Below the pieces are notes generated by a model that was not told where the DNA came from, made no database searches, and saw nothing but the letters and a program-made list of their open reading frames with translations. 47,855 nt of DNA from an uncultured Mycoplasma sp. (lineage in GTDB: Bacteria; Bacillota_I; Bacilli_A; RF39; UBA660). Below are positions 6,981 to 16,658 of this stretch, in pieces (the stretch's first letter is position 1; each line of letters opens with the position of its first letter). The translations under genes were made by a program, and so were the position numbers. Where the stretch lies: positions 1-47,855 of the forward strand of contig CAMEXD010000010.1 of the NCBI GenBank assembly GCA_945947035.1, in the 5' to 3' direction.

Positions 6981-7054
6981 TGGAGGGGCTAACCAGATTT
7001 GAACTGGTGCTCAAGGTTTTGCAGACCCATGCCTTACCGCTTGGCTATAGCCCC
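6981..7054 (-). tRNA. tRNA-Cys (GCA)
   Basis: Minus-strand cloverleaf of 74 bases: acceptor GGGGCTA pairs with TAGCCCC, D arm with AGCGGTAAGG, anticodon loop CTGCAAA with GCA anticodon between GGGT and ACCT, T arm CCAG-TTCAAAT-CTGG, discriminator T and an encoded CCA. It closely follows the Bacillus tRNA-Cys pattern. A decayed mobile element lies on its 3' side, a usual integration position, although no duplicated attachment sequence was found. Confidence 0.95.
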
Positions 7055-7225
7055 AAATAAATGTTGTAAATTAATTATACCATTTAGTTGTTGTTGTATC
7101 AAGTATTTTTTATAAAATTTATGATATTGTATTGTAAATTATTCATAAAATTAAAATTATTTCTATATTTAATTGTCGTTTTTTGTTATAATTAATGTGT
7201 ATGACAATAGTAGGGAAGTGATGAA

Positions 7226-9436
7226 ATGCTAAAAAAATTAATTAATATAATTTTAATTATTACAATTTTAATAACTAATTTTTTGTATATAGATGTAAAT
7301 GCTTTAACTACTACAATTACGGCAACTGTAAATGATAGTGATGGGGTTTATTTAAGAAAAGGACCAGGAACAAATTATGGAAAAGAAAAATTACTATCCT
7401 ATGGTACTAGTGTTACTTTAGTTAGTACTGATAAACATAAAGGTACTGGTTGTAGTGATGGCTTTTATCAAGTAAATTATAATGGAAGTACTAATTATTA
7501 TGTATGTAGTACTTATGTAAGTGTAAAAATATTTAATTATGATAACAATTATTATACTACTTCATCTTGGAATGCTAGAATAAATGAAAATTATGCAACT
7601 GTTAGAAAAACTCCTAATGGTACAGCAATTGAAAAAATATATTTAGGTACTGATGTTAAAGTTTTAGAAACAACAGGAGATTGGGCTAAAATATCATATT
7701 ATAATAATCGTACTGGTTATGTTTTAAAAAGACTTATAAGTTATTATAGTGATATAACGGAAACAGATGAAGAATATTATAAAGAATTAAGATCTCTTGG
7801 TTTTCCTGAAAGTTATCTACCATTTTTAACTTATTTACATAAAAAATATCCTAACTGGATTTTTAAAGCAGATAAAACTAATAAGAAATTTGATGTTGTA
7901 ATAAATAATGAACTTGGAAAAAATTATATCCAAACTAAAGAAGATACTTATCGTACTAGTAATGTAGTAAAAGAAAATCCCAATTGGTATGTTGCAAGTT
8001 TACCAGTTGTAGCATTTTTTATTGATCCAACCAATTATCTTACAGAAAAAAATATTTTTGCTTTTGAAGAGTTAACTTACGACAAAGAAAGTCATACAAA
8101 AGATATGATTAAAAATGTTTTTGCAGGAACTTATCTTGAAACAGATGAATATGCTGGATATTTTTTGGGGGCTGCTGAAAAATATAATGTTAGTCCAATT
8201 CATTTAGCATCAAGGGTAAAACAAGAAGGTGGAACTAGTTCAACTTATGCTGCTATAACTGGAACAGCAACTAGTGTTTCAAAACTTACTTATCGTGGAA
8301 AAAACTTGGATGGCTATTATAATTATTATAATATTGGAGCTTATGAAGATAAATATACTAATAGTTCAGTAACAAGAGGTCTTGCAGCAGCTGCAGGAAT
8401 AGTTGATGATAACGAAGGAACACCATGGGATACTAGAGAAAAAGCAATTATTTATGGTGCTAAATTTATTGCTCAAGGATATATCGCTAAAAAGCAAAAT
8501 ACTTTATATTATCAAAAATTTAATACTGCTCATAATGCTTATTATTCACCATATACTCATCAATACATGACAAATATAATTGCACCTTTAAGTGAAAGCT
8601 TGGAAATATATAGTACTTATAAAGAAGCATATGGAACTAATTTTAATAATACAACTTTTACCTTTTTAATCCCTGTTTATGAAGATATGCCAAGTAACTT
8701 TACATCTCATCCAATTATTGGAGACACAAATAACAATTTAAGTTCATTAAAAGTAAATAATAATTTAATTCAAGGATTTGATAGTGATGTTTTAGAGTAT
8801 AATTACTATATTAGTCCTGATACTAAAACGTTAGATTTAAGTGCAACAGCAGAAAGTTCTAAAGCAACTATAAGTGGTGTTGGTACTATAACAATTAATG
8901 ATGAATTAGAAAAAGAAGTATCAATTATTGTAACAAGTGAAACAGGAGATTCTAAAACTTATAAAATAACCTTTATAAAAACTTCAAATGATAACAAAGA
9001 AGAAGAAATAACAATAGATGATATTTTAAAAAACATTGATGTAAAAGTAAATGATACATATATGAGTGGCATTGGAGAAAATACAACAACAAATATATTA
9101 AATGATTCAATAAATAAAGAATATCCAAATGTTTCTATTAATATAACTGATAAAGATGGTAAAACTAAATCAGGTATTTTAAAAACAGGTGATAAAATCA
9201 CTTTAACAACAAAATCTTTTACTAAAACTTATGTAATTGTAATAAAAGGTGATACCAATGGGGATGGAATTATTAATGCCCTTGATTTACTTAGAATTCA
9301 AAAACATATTTTAAATTATAGTAAATTAACTAACGAATATTTAGAAGCATGTGATACTAATTATGATGGAACTATTAATGCTATTGATTTACTTAGAATT
9401 CAAAAACATATTTTAAAATATATAAAATTGAAGTAG
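7226..9436 (+). CDS. Secreted glucosaminidase (autolysin) with SH3, cadherin-like and dockerin domains
   Basis: 736 residues with a signal peptide (about 1-27). Two bacterial SH3 domains lie at about 32-98 and 117-175. A LytF/endo-beta-N-acetylglucosaminidase catalytic domain spans about 190-465, with the likely catalytic glutamate in SRVKQEGG near 333. A cadherin-like beta-sandwich is at about 502-586. The C-terminal type I dockerin (about 674-733) has two calcium-loop repeats, DTNGDGIINALDLLRIQKHI and DTNYDGTINAIDLLRIQKHI. Known for the family: cleaves peptidoglycan glycan strands in wall remodelling or separation. The gene downstream, 9 bases on, encodes a membrane protein with a cohesin-like domain, so the dockerin may tether the enzyme to the cell. 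The start is supported by GGGAAG upstream and the signal peptide. Confidence 0.88.
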   Translation: MLKKLINIILIITILITNFLYIDVNALTTTITATVNDSDGVYLRKGPGTNYGKEKLLSYGTSVTLVSTDKHKGTGCSDGFYQVNYNGSTNYYVCSTYVSVKIFNYDNNYYTTSSWNARINENYATVRKTPNGTAIEKIYLGTDVKVLETTGDWAKISYYNNRTGYVLKRLISYYSDITETDEEYYKELRSLGFPESYLPFLTYLHKKYPNWIFKADKTNKKFDVVINNELGKNYIQTKEDTYRTSNVVKENPNWYVASLPVVAFFIDPTNYLTEKNIFAFEELTYDKESHTKDMIKNVFAGTYLETDEYAGYFLGAAEKYNVSPIHLASRVKQEGGTSSTYAAITGTATSVSKLTYRGKNLDGYYNYYNIGAYEDKYTNSSVTRGLAAAAGIVDDNEGTPWDTREKAIIYGAKFIAQGYIAKKQNTLYYQKFNTAHNAYYSPYTHQYMTNIIAPLSESLEIYSTYKEAYGTNFNNTTFTFLIPVYEDMPSNFTSHPIIGDTNNNLSSLKVNNNLIQGFDSDVLEYNYYISPDTKTLDLSATAESSKATISGVGTITINDELEKEVSIIVTSETGDSKTYKITFIKTSNDNKEEEITIDDILKNIDVKVNDTYMSGIGENTTTNILNDSINKEYPNVSINITDKDGKTKSGILKTGDKITLTTKSFTKTYVIVIKGDTNGDGIINALDLLRIQKHILNYSKLTNEYLEACDTNYDGTINAIDLLRIQKHILKYIKLK

Positions 9437-9445
9437 GAGGAAATT

Positions 9446-10960
9446 ATGAAAAAGTTAATTAAATATTTATTGCTAACATTATTTTTTGTCCCATTAAATT
9501 GTTTAGCAGCAACAGGTGTTATTGACATATATTCATCAAATAAAAATTTAACGGTAGGGGATACTTTTACTGTAACTGTATATTGTAAAAGTTCTAGTAC
9601 TATTGGAACTTGTGAGTATACTTTAAGTTATGATAGTTCAAAAGTAAAATTTGTAAGTGCATCTGATACAACTAATTGTAATGGAACCTATTGTGTTTAT
9701 TATGCAGGTAATAAAAGTAGTTCTAAAAAGTTTACATTTAAAGCAATAGCAAATGGAACAACAACAATAAGTGCTAAAGCTTATGGAATGATAAATTTTG
9801 ATGAAAAAGAAATGAAAACAACTGTCTCACCAGTAACTGTTAATATATCAAAAGTAACACCAATAAAACCTATTGTTTATTCTACTAATAATAACTTATC
9901 AAGTCTTAGTGTTTCAGGATATAAACTAGATAAAACTTTTGATAAAAATACAACCTCTTATACAGTAAGTGTACCAAGTGAAGTAGAAAAAATAACTATT
10001 AATGCTACAAAAGAAGACAGTAAAGCAAAATTAACAGGAACTGGAAGTTTTAATGTAAGTGAAGGTGATAATACTTTTAAGATAGTTGTAACAAGTGAAA
10101 AAGGAACAACTAAAACTTATACAGTAAATGTTAAAGTTGAAGATAAAAATCCAATCATTATTAATATAGACAATGAAGAATATACAGTTGTAAAAAGAAA
10201 ATCAAGTTTAGAAAAACCTGAAAATTATGAAGATATTACTATAAATATTAATGATATAGAAATACCAGCATTTAAAAGTGATATAACAAATTATACTTTA
10301 GTAGGTTTAAAAAATAAAGAAGGAATAACAAAACTTTATATCTATGATAGTAATTTAAATACATATACTTTATTTAATGAATTATCGTTTAATAATGTAA
10401 AAATTAGTTTAATTGAAAATAACGATGTTATCATTCCTTCTTTAATTAAAGAAGAAATAAATATAAATGATGTTAGTGTTAATGCTTACAAATTAAATGA
10501 AAATTATTATTTAATTTATGGTAAAAATGCAACAACAGGTAATGATAATTGGTATTTATATGAAACTTTAGAAAATACAATTCAAATATTTAATCAAAAA
10601 TATTTTGAAGAACAAAATATAAAACTTGATAATGCTAATAAACTTATTTTAATTTTTAGTGGTTCAACTTTTGTTTTAGCAATTTTTCTAATAATTAGCT
10701 TATTAACAAGAGGTAAAAAAGGAAAAAAGAATAATAAATGTAAAAATAAAATAGATAAAGATTTCTTAAATGATGATGAAATAACAAAAAATATAAAAGA
10801 AAAAAATAAAGATAAAAATAAGAAAATTAATGAAGAAAAAAATTATAAAAACAAAAAAGAAATAAAAAAAGAGGATATAATTATCCTTGATGATAAAGAA
10901 AAAGATAAGAATATTAGCAAAGCTAAAAAAAGTTCTCATGATGAATTTAAAGATTTATAA
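9446..10960 (+). CDS. Membrane-anchored protein with cohesin-like and cadherin-like domains
   Basis: 504 residues. Signal peptide MKKLIKYLLLTLFFVPLNC; then a cohesin-like beta-sandwich (about 22-135) with GDTFTVTVYC, YTLSYDSSKVKFVSAS and FTFKAIANGTTTISA in the expected order. A cadherin-like domain follows (about 147-231), then an undefined region (235-395), one membrane helix (about 399-423) and an ~80-residue Lys/Glu/Asp-rich cytoplasmic tail. AGGAGG precedes the ATG. It is co-transcribed with the dockerin autolysin. Inference: the surface receptor for that dockerin. The cohesin call comes from pattern, not a profile search; a generic Ig-like adhesion domain is the alternative. Confidence 0.7.
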   Translation: MKKLIKYLLLTLFFVPLNCLAATGVIDIYSSNKNLTVGDTFTVTVYCKSSSTIGTCEYTLSYDSSKVKFVSASDTTNCNGTYCVYYAGNKSSSKKFTFKAIANGTTTISAKAYGMINFDEKEMKTTVSPVTVNISKVTPIKPIVYSTNNNLSSLSVSGYKLDKTFDKNTTSYTVSVPSEVEKITINATKEDSKAKLTGTGSFNVSEGDNTFKIVVTSEKGTTKTYTVNVKVEDKNPIIINIDNEEYTVVKRKSSLEKPENYEDITININDIEIPAFKSDITNYTLVGLKNKEGITKLYIYDSNLNTYTLFNELSFNNVKISLIENNDVIIPSLIKEEININDVSVNAYKLNENYYLIYGKNATTGNDNWYLYETLENTIQIFNQKYFEEQNIKLDNANKLILIFSGSTFVLAIFLIISLLTRGKKGKKNNKCKNKIDKDFLNDDEITKNIKEKNKDKNKKINEEKNYKNKKEIKKEDIIILDDKEKDKNISKAKKSSHDEFKDL

Positions 10961-10990
10961 AAAATTGGTATATGCCAGTTTTTTATTTTT
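10959..10990. terminator. Bidirectional terminator between convergent genes
   Basis: AAAAAATTGG pairs with CCAGTTTTTT around TATATG, T-rich on both strands, between the ends of the cohesin-like gene and the DUF4186 gene. Confidence 0.75.
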
Positions 10991-10996
10991 ATATAA

Positions 10997-11344
10997 TTAC
11001 ATATTCTTTTTAATCCATGTCATTATAATATCTATAATATAATTTATTTCATTTTCAGTTAATTCTTTATTCATATCTATTTTATGCCATTTGTATAAAC
11101 AAGATCTACAACAAGTAGCAGTTGCATGTTGAGCAATGAAAACAGGATGACCTTTCATTGGAGTTTGTTTACCATCGTTTAGAATAACTTTTTTAGCAAG
11201 TCTATTTTTTATAAACAAATAAGCATGAGATTCTATCTCTTTAATACCTTTTTTATTGATATAAGAAATATCTTTTTCTTTAAGAGTAAAACTACTTCTA
11301 AATTTTGAGTTTTTTAATCTTTCTAAAATTAAATCTTTATTCAT
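10997..11344 (-). CDS. DUF4186 family protein
   Basis: 115 residues, the full family length. Diagnostic segments are HAYLFIKNRLA, NDGKQTPMKGHPVFIAQHAT, ATCCRSCLYKWHKI and the closing IIDIIMTWIKKN. The conserved His and Cys residues suggest a metal-binding fold. Biochemical function of the family is unknown. Single-gene unit read towards the bidirectional terminator. Confidence 0.85.
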   Translation of the reverse strand: MNKDLILERLKNSKFRSSFTLKEKDISYINKKGIKEIESHAYLFIKNRLAKKVILNDGKQTPMKGHPVFIAQHATATCCRSCLYKWHKIDMNKELTENEINYIIDIIMTWIKKNM

Positions 11345-11496
11345 AATTAATCACTAAAACAATTATAAAATAATTTAATAATATTTTAAAGTAAATATTG
11401 CTTTATTAATAATTTATTGTTATTATGATTATAGATGTAAAGTTATATATGACTTTAAAATGAATAAAATTATTTATAGTAGAGGGTGGATGGTTT

Positions 11497-12123
11497 ATGG
11501 AAGAAAAATTAAAAGATTTAGAAGAAAAACTAATTAAATTTAAAGAAAAATATGGTGAAGAGGAAGTTATTAAAAATTTTGAAAGTGAAGTTATAGAAGC
11601 AAATAATTATGTTTTGTCATATTTTTTTGCAAAGGAATTTTATGATAGTAATAAGCTTAAACATCAAGAAATTGTAATAAAAAGCAATAATTTAGAATAC
11701 AATTATTTATTTGCAAAAGATGTATCTAATATTGATCCTAGTAAAAATGGACAAGTAATTATAGATAGTAATAATACTAAATATAGTTATTTGTTTGCAA
11801 GAGATGTAAATATAAATGATAAAACAATGTATGCTAAAATTGTTTTAGAATCAGGTAATACTGATTATATATATTTATTTGCATTATCTGTTAGTGGTGT
11901 TAGTAAAATTCCTTTTGTATCTTATTTATATAAAGAAAAAAGATATGATTTAATTAATAATTTACTTAGATATTGTAATGAAGATGAAAGTGAAATATTT
12001 AGAAAATATATAAGTAAGTTAAACTTGGATGATAAATTAATAGAATTAAAAAAAGATGAAGAACATTTTTTATCAGATACTTCTGATATTTTAGTAAAGA
12101 TAAAAGAATTAAAAACCAAATAA
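11497..12123 (+). CDS. Hypothetical protein with ~35-residue YLFA repeats
   Basis: 208 residues starting with a charged coiled coil. Four imperfect repeats follow (about 32-135), each with a Y-x-L/F-F-A core: NNYVLSYFFAKEF, LEYNYLFAKDV, TKYSYLFARDV, TDYIYLFALSV. A helical Lys/Glu-rich end completes it. The repeats recall solenoid-like elements found in effector-type or hypothetical proteins, but no family is recognised. GAGGGTGG lies before the ATG. It is monocistronic, ending in a terminator that overlaps the last codons. Confidence 0.65.
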   Translation: MEEKLKDLEEKLIKFKEKYGEEEVIKNFESEVIEANNYVLSYFFAKEFYDSNKLKHQEIVIKSNNLEYNYLFAKDVSNIDPSKNGQVIIDSNNTKYSYLFARDVNINDKTMYAKIVLESGNTDYIYLFALSVSGVSKIPFVSYLYKEKRYDLINNLLRYCNEDESEIFRKYISKLNLDDKLIELKKDEEHFLSDTSDILVKIKELKTK

Positions 12124-12140
12124 GGTTTTTTAATTTTTAG
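12107..12140 (+). terminator. Terminator of the YLFA-repeat gene
   Basis: AATTAAAAACC pairs with GGTTTTTTAATT around AAATAA (one base difference in T number) and is followed by TTT; the stop codon lies in the loop. Confidence 0.75.
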
Positions 12141-12282
12141 TAAAATATGTAACAAACAAAAGTTTTTTTGTTAAAAGAACAATTAACCACAAATTAATTT
12201 TAAAAAAATGACAAATTTTGTTTTATTATTTTTATCTACGTGTTATAATTAATATGTATTATTATTGAAAGTAGGAATGTAT

Positions 12283-14646
12283 ATGGCAAAAAATAAAAAA
12301 AGAAGTGAAAAAACTAAAAAGACAATTTGGAGTTATCCTGAACTTATTGGTGTTATTTTAATGCTTATAAGTATTTTAGGTATTGGAAAATATGGAATAG
12401 TTGGTAAAGCAATTGCATCATTTTCTTTATTTTTAGTAGGTTCCCTTTACATTCTTCTTTTGTTTTTTGTTTTAGCAATTAGTATTTATATGATAATAAA
12501 AAGAGAAAAACCAAATTTTTTCTCATCAAAAATGATAGGTATTTTTCTTATAGTTATTGGTGTTTTAGTTTTATTACATAAAGAATACGTTTTAATAAAT
12601 GTTGATCCATCAAAAATTATTTCAGAAACAACTGAATACTTAATGGATAGTGTAAGTAGAATAATGAATAGTCAAGTAAAAACAGGGATATTTGATATGA
12701 CACTAGCAAATACTGGTGGCGGAATAATTGGTTCTTTATTTGCTAGCTTATTTTATAAATTATTTGATGCTGATGGAACAAGTATTGTTATTTGGGTTTT
12801 AATTATAACTGGATTTATGGTATTTACAGGACTTTCTATTTACGATATTGTAACAAGTGCTAAAGATAAAATGAAAGATATGATACCAAAAAGAGAAAGA
12901 GTTGAAAAACCAACTAATGAAAAAGAAGAAGAAAATTATGCTTATGATAAATTTAAGATAAATAATAATAATGAATATAATGAAGAAAAAGAAATTCACG
13001 ATAAAGAAAAAGATAATAAAACTGTAATAAAAGATATTAGTGAGTTAAGCCATAAAGAAGTTATTGCAAAGGAAGAATTAGAACCATCTCCAATAAAAAT
13101 TAATCAAGATGGTGAATCAAAAGTAATAAATGAAGAAGTATCTATAAATAAAAACTATATTTTACCAAGCTTAGAACTTTTAGATCCACCAAGCAAGAAT
13201 CAAAAATTAAATAAACATGATGTAGAACAAAGCGTTGCAAGTAACTCTAAAAAATTAACAGAAGTATTAAAAGATTTTGGAATTTTAGCAAAAGTTGTTG
13301 AGGTAAATATAGGACCATCTGTTGTTCAATATGAATTGCAACTTCAAAGTGGTACCAAAGTATCTAAAATACTTAGTTTAAATAGAGAAATATCTTTGGC
13401 ACTTGCTAAAAAAGATGTTAGAATTCAAGCTCCTATTCCAGGTAAAAGCACTATAGGAATTGAAATACCAAATGAAAATAGTCAAGTTGTAACATTAAGA
13501 GAAACTTTAGAAGATTTAAATAAAAGAAGTAGAAATAAAAAATTAAGTTTAGTAACAGCAGCCCTTGGAAAAGATATCATGGGAGAAGTTAGATGGACTG
13601 AAATTAATAAAACTCCACATTTACTTGTTGCAGGAGCAACTGGAAGTGGAAAATCTGTTTGTATTAATTGTATTTTAATATCTCTTCTTATGAATGCTAA
13701 ACCAGATGAAGTAAAACTTATTTTAGTAGATCCTAAAAAGGTTGAACTTGGGGTTTATAATGGAATACCACATTTATTAACACCAGTTGTAACTGATCCT
13801 AAAAAAGCCAATGTTGCTTTAAAAAGAGCAGTATCTGAAATGGAAAGAAGATATAATTTATTTGAAGAAACAAAGACTAAAAATATTGAAAGTTACAATA
13901 ATTATGTTGAAGAAGAAAATGCTAAATTTAAATTTAGTGAAGAAGACAAGATGAAAAAACTTCCTTATATATTAGTTGTAGTTGATGAACTTGCTGATCT
14001 TATGTTAGTCGCAGGAAAAGAAGTTGAAGATTCTATAATGAGAATTACCCAGATGGCAAGAGCTGCAGGAATTCATTTAATTATTGCAACTCAAAGACCA
14101 TCAACTGATGTTATTACAGGTTTAATTAAATCAAATATTCCATCACGTATTGCGTTTTCTGTAGCATCAAGCATCGATTCTAGAACAATTCTAGATATGA
14201 CAGGAGCAGAAAAACTTTTAGGAAAAGGTGATATGTTATATCTTCCAATGGGAGAAATTGTACCACAAAGAATCCAAGGTGCATTTGTTTCTGAAAAAGA
14301 AATAAATAGAGTTGTCGATTATTGTATATCACAACAAAAAGCAATTTATGATGGTAACTTCTTAAATCTTGAAGATAAAGATCAAGAAATTAAAAATAAT
14401 CCAATAAGTAATGATGAAGAAGAATACGATGATCCATTATATAATGATATCGTTGAATTTGTTATAACAACAGGTAAAGCAAGTGCAAGTCTTCTTCAAA
14501 GAAGATTTAAATTAGGATATAATAGAGCTGCTAGAATAATTGATTTACTTGAAGAAAGAGGAATAATTGGGCCACAAAATGGTTCTAAACCACGTGAAGT
14601 TTTAGTAAAATTAGAAAAAGAAGATAATTCATATGATGAAGAATAA
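12283..14646 (+). CDS. ftsK: DNA translocase FtsK/SpoIIIE
   Basis: About 787 residues. Chromosome-pumping ATPase at the septum in division or sporulation. The N-terminal ~180 residues hold four to five membrane helices; a charged linker (about 190-330) follows, then the alpha/beta motor with Walker A GATGSGKSV (about 450) and Walker B ILVVVDELADLM (about 566), and the DNA-recognition gamma winged helix (about 716-780) containing RRFKLGYNRAARIIDLLEE. The start MAKNKKRSEK is chosen because TAGGA lies just upstream; a TTG 18 bases earlier is also in frame. Its place ahead of ymfF-ymfH matches spoIIIE in Bacillus. Confidence 0.95.
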   Translation: MAKNKKRSEKTKKTIWSYPELIGVILMLISILGIGKYGIVGKAIASFSLFLVGSLYILLLFFVLAISIYMIIKREKPNFFSSKMIGIFLIVIGVLVLLHKEYVLINVDPSKIISETTEYLMDSVSRIMNSQVKTGIFDMTLANTGGGIIGSLFASLFYKLFDADGTSIVIWVLIITGFMVFTGLSIYDIVTSAKDKMKDMIPKRERVEKPTNEKEEENYAYDKFKINNNNEYNEEKEIHDKEKDNKTVIKDISELSHKEVIAKEELEPSPIKINQDGESKVINEEVSINKNYILPSLELLDPPSKNQKLNKHDVEQSVASNSKKLTEVLKDFGILAKVVEVNIGPSVVQYELQLQSGTKVSKILSLNREISLALAKKDVRIQAPIPGKSTIGIEIPNENSQVVTLRETLEDLNKRSRNKKLSLVTAALGKDIMGEVRWTEINKTPHLLVAGATGSGKSVCINCILISLLMNAKPDEVKLILVDPKKVELGVYNGIPHLLTPVVTDPKKANVALKRAVSEMERRYNLFEETKTKNIESYNNYVEEENAKFKFSEEDKMKKLPYILVVVDELADLMLVAGKEVEDSIMRITQMARAAGIHLIIATQRPSTDVITGLIKSNIPSRIAFSVASSIDSRTILDMTGAEKLLGKGDMLYLPMGEIVPQRIQGAFVSEKEINRVVDYCISQQKAIYDGNFLNLEDKDQEIKNNPISNDEEEYDDPLYNDIVEFVITTGKASASLLQRRFKLGYNRAARIIDLLEERGIIGPQNGSKPREVLVKLEKEDNSYDEE

Positions 14647-14661
14647 AAAGGAGAAAAAAAT

Positions 14662-15357
14662 ATGAGTGTACATATTAATACTAATGTAGAAAATATTGCA
14701 AAAACTGTTATTATGCCAGGAGATCCTTTAAGAGTTAAATATATTGCTGAAAAATATTTAACTAATCCAGTACTTGTAAATAAAACAAGATTAAGTTTAA
14801 TTTATACTGGACTTTATAAGGATAAATTAGTAACAATTGCAACATCAGGTATGGGTATGCCAAGTATGGGTATTTATTCCTATGAACTATTTAATGATTT
14901 TAAGGTAGAAAAAATAATTAGATTAGGTTCTTGTGGTAGTTATTATGATGAAATTAGAGTAAGAGATATTATTTTAGTAGAAAAAGCTTTTACTTTGTCA
15001 AATTTTTCATATCAATATGATAGGTCAAATATTGATTTAGTATCATCATCAAAAACGTTAAATAAAAAAATAATAGAAACAGCTATGCAAAAAAATATTG
15101 ATTTAAGAATAGGTAATATTAATACATCAGATTTATTTTACAATACCTATGAAAATCCTAAAATTAAAGAAAATTTTTGTTTAGGTGTTGAAATGGAAAC
15201 ATTTGCACTTTTCTATATGGCAGAAAAATTAAACAAAGAAGCAGCAAGTATTTTAACAGTGTCAGATAATTTAGTATCAAAAGAAGTATTAAGTAGTGAA
15301 GAACGTGAAAAAACATTTGATGAAGCAATAACTTTAGCATTAGATAGTATTTTATAA
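14662..15357 (+). CDS. deoD: Purine-nucleoside phosphorylase, DeoD type
   Basis: 231 residues, the usual size. Splits purine (deoxy)nucleosides with phosphate into base and ribose-1-phosphate. Family motifs: MPGDPLRVKYIAEKYL near the N-terminus (phosphate and nucleoside binding), ATSGMGMPSMGIYSYEL, IRLGSCGSY and VEMETFALFYMAEKL near residue 175. The catalytic Asp in LTVSDNLVS (about 200) is present. AAAAAGGAGA precedes the ATG 16 bases after ftsK, suggesting co-transcription. Works in salvage together with Cdd encoded elsewhere in this window. Confidence 0.95.
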   Translation: MSVHINTNVENIAKTVIMPGDPLRVKYIAEKYLTNPVLVNKTRLSLIYTGLYKDKLVTIATSGMGMPSMGIYSYELFNDFKVEKIIRLGSCGSYYDEIRVRDIILVEKAFTLSNFSYQYDRSNIDLVSSSKTLNKKIIETAMQKNIDLRIGNINTSDLFYNTYENPKIKENFCLGVEMETFALFYMAEKLNKEAASILTVSDNLVSKEVLSSEEREKTFDEAITLALDSIL

Positions 15358-15400
15358 TTATTTGATATTTGGTATATAATAATTAATACGAGGTGAGATA

Positions 15401-16657
15401 ATGGAATATAGAAAAATTGATAAATCGTCATATAACTTGCATTTAATTAAAACAGAAAACTTCAAGACGATTTTTTTTAAATTTGTTTTTCGAGACAATA
15501 TAAAAAAAGAAGATATAACAATAAGAAATTTTTTGACAGAGATACTTGCATCATCAAGTAAAAAATATCCAACAACAAGATTTTTAAGCATACGTCAAGA
15601 AGAATTGTATAATTTAACCATGAATTTTTCTAATAGAAGAATAGGAAGTCAAATATTATCTGAATTATGTTTTTCAATTATTGATCCTAAGTATACCGAT
15701 GAAAAATCTCTTGAAGATTCTATTTCTTTTATGAATGATATTATTTTTAATCCAAATATAGAAAATAATTTATTTAATGAAAAAATGTTTAATATTACCT
15801 ATGATTATTTAAAAGAAAGAATAGAAGAATTAAAAAATTATCCTGATTATTATGCTGAAAGTAGTATCAAACAAATTATGTGTAAGGATAATGCATTCTC
15901 ATTTAATTTAACTGGTTATATGAATGATTTAGATAAAATTACAAGAGAAAACTTAACAGAATATTATTATAACTTTATTAATAAAAATGTACTTGATATA
16001 TTTGTTGTAGGTAATATAGATTTTTATGAAATAGAAAAATTAATTGATAAATATATAGTATTAAAAGTAATAAAAAAACCAAAGAACAAAATTCAAAATT
16101 ATTACGAATCAAATAGAAAAAGAGCAAAAATAGTACAAGAAGATAGTAATTTTAGCCAATCAAAACTTTTAATTGGATGTCAAATTAAAAATCCAACAGA
16201 AAAAGAAAGAAAATATACAGCAGTATTATATAATATGATTTTAGGTAATTCTCCTGAATCAAAGTTATTTAAAAATATAAGAGAAAAAAAATCACTTGCT
16301 TATGATGTATCATCATTTTATTATAAAAATGATAGTATTATTTTAATTAAAACTGGTATTAATAAGAATTCTTATGAAGATGCATTAAAAGGAATAAAAA
16401 AAGAAATAAAAGATATTTCTTTAGGTGATTTTAGTGAGACTCACTTAGAAAATTGTAAAACTCTAATTAAAAGTTTATTAAATGAGTTTACTGATTATCA
16501 AGGTTCTATTGCAGAATATTATTTCAGTTTAGAATATTTAGATCAAGACACTATAAATATAAAAGAAAAAATGATCGATAGTATAACAAAAGATGATATT
16601 ATTAATGTTAGTAAAAAAATAGCAATTGATACAATTTACTTTTTAAAGGAGAAATAA
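15401..16657 (+). CDS. ymfF: M16-family protease-like protein YmfF (EF-P modification-associated)
   Basis: 418 residues of the two-lobed M16 peptidase fold. It lacks the inverted zinc motif HxxEH, so it is probably the non-catalytic partner. Landmarks: LASSSKKYPTTRFLSIRQEELYNL in the first lobe (positions about 48-71) and NIREKKSLAYDVSSFYYKN near 290. In Bacillus ymfF and ymfH lie next to each other downstream of spoIIIE and are linked to 5-aminopentanol modification of elongation factor P. GAGGTGAGATA precedes the start. The gene ends one base before the next start. Confidence 0.88.
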   Translation: MEYRKIDKSSYNLHLIKTENFKTIFFKFVFRDNIKKEDITIRNFLTEILASSSKKYPTTRFLSIRQEELYNLTMNFSNRRIGSQILSELCFSIIDPKYTDEKSLEDSISFMNDIIFNPNIENNLFNEKMFNITYDYLKERIEELKNYPDYYAESSIKQIMCKDNAFSFNLTGYMNDLDKITRENLTEYYYNFINKNVLDIFVVGNIDFYEIEKLIDKYIVLKVIKKPKNKIQNYYESNRKRAKIVQEDSNFSQSKLLIGCQIKNPTEKERKYTAVLYNMILGNSPESKLFKNIREKKSLAYDVSSFYYKNDSIILIKTGINKNSYEDALKGIKKEIKDISLGDFSETHLENCKTLIKSLLNEFTDYQGSIAEYYFSLEYLDQDTINIKEKMIDSITKDDIINVSKKIAIDTIYFLKEK

Positions 16658-16658
16658 A

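Noticed and set aside
12265-12282. TTG start for ftsK six codons upstream
   Set aside because: The Shine-Dalgarno TAGGA lies after it and fits the ATG at 12283.
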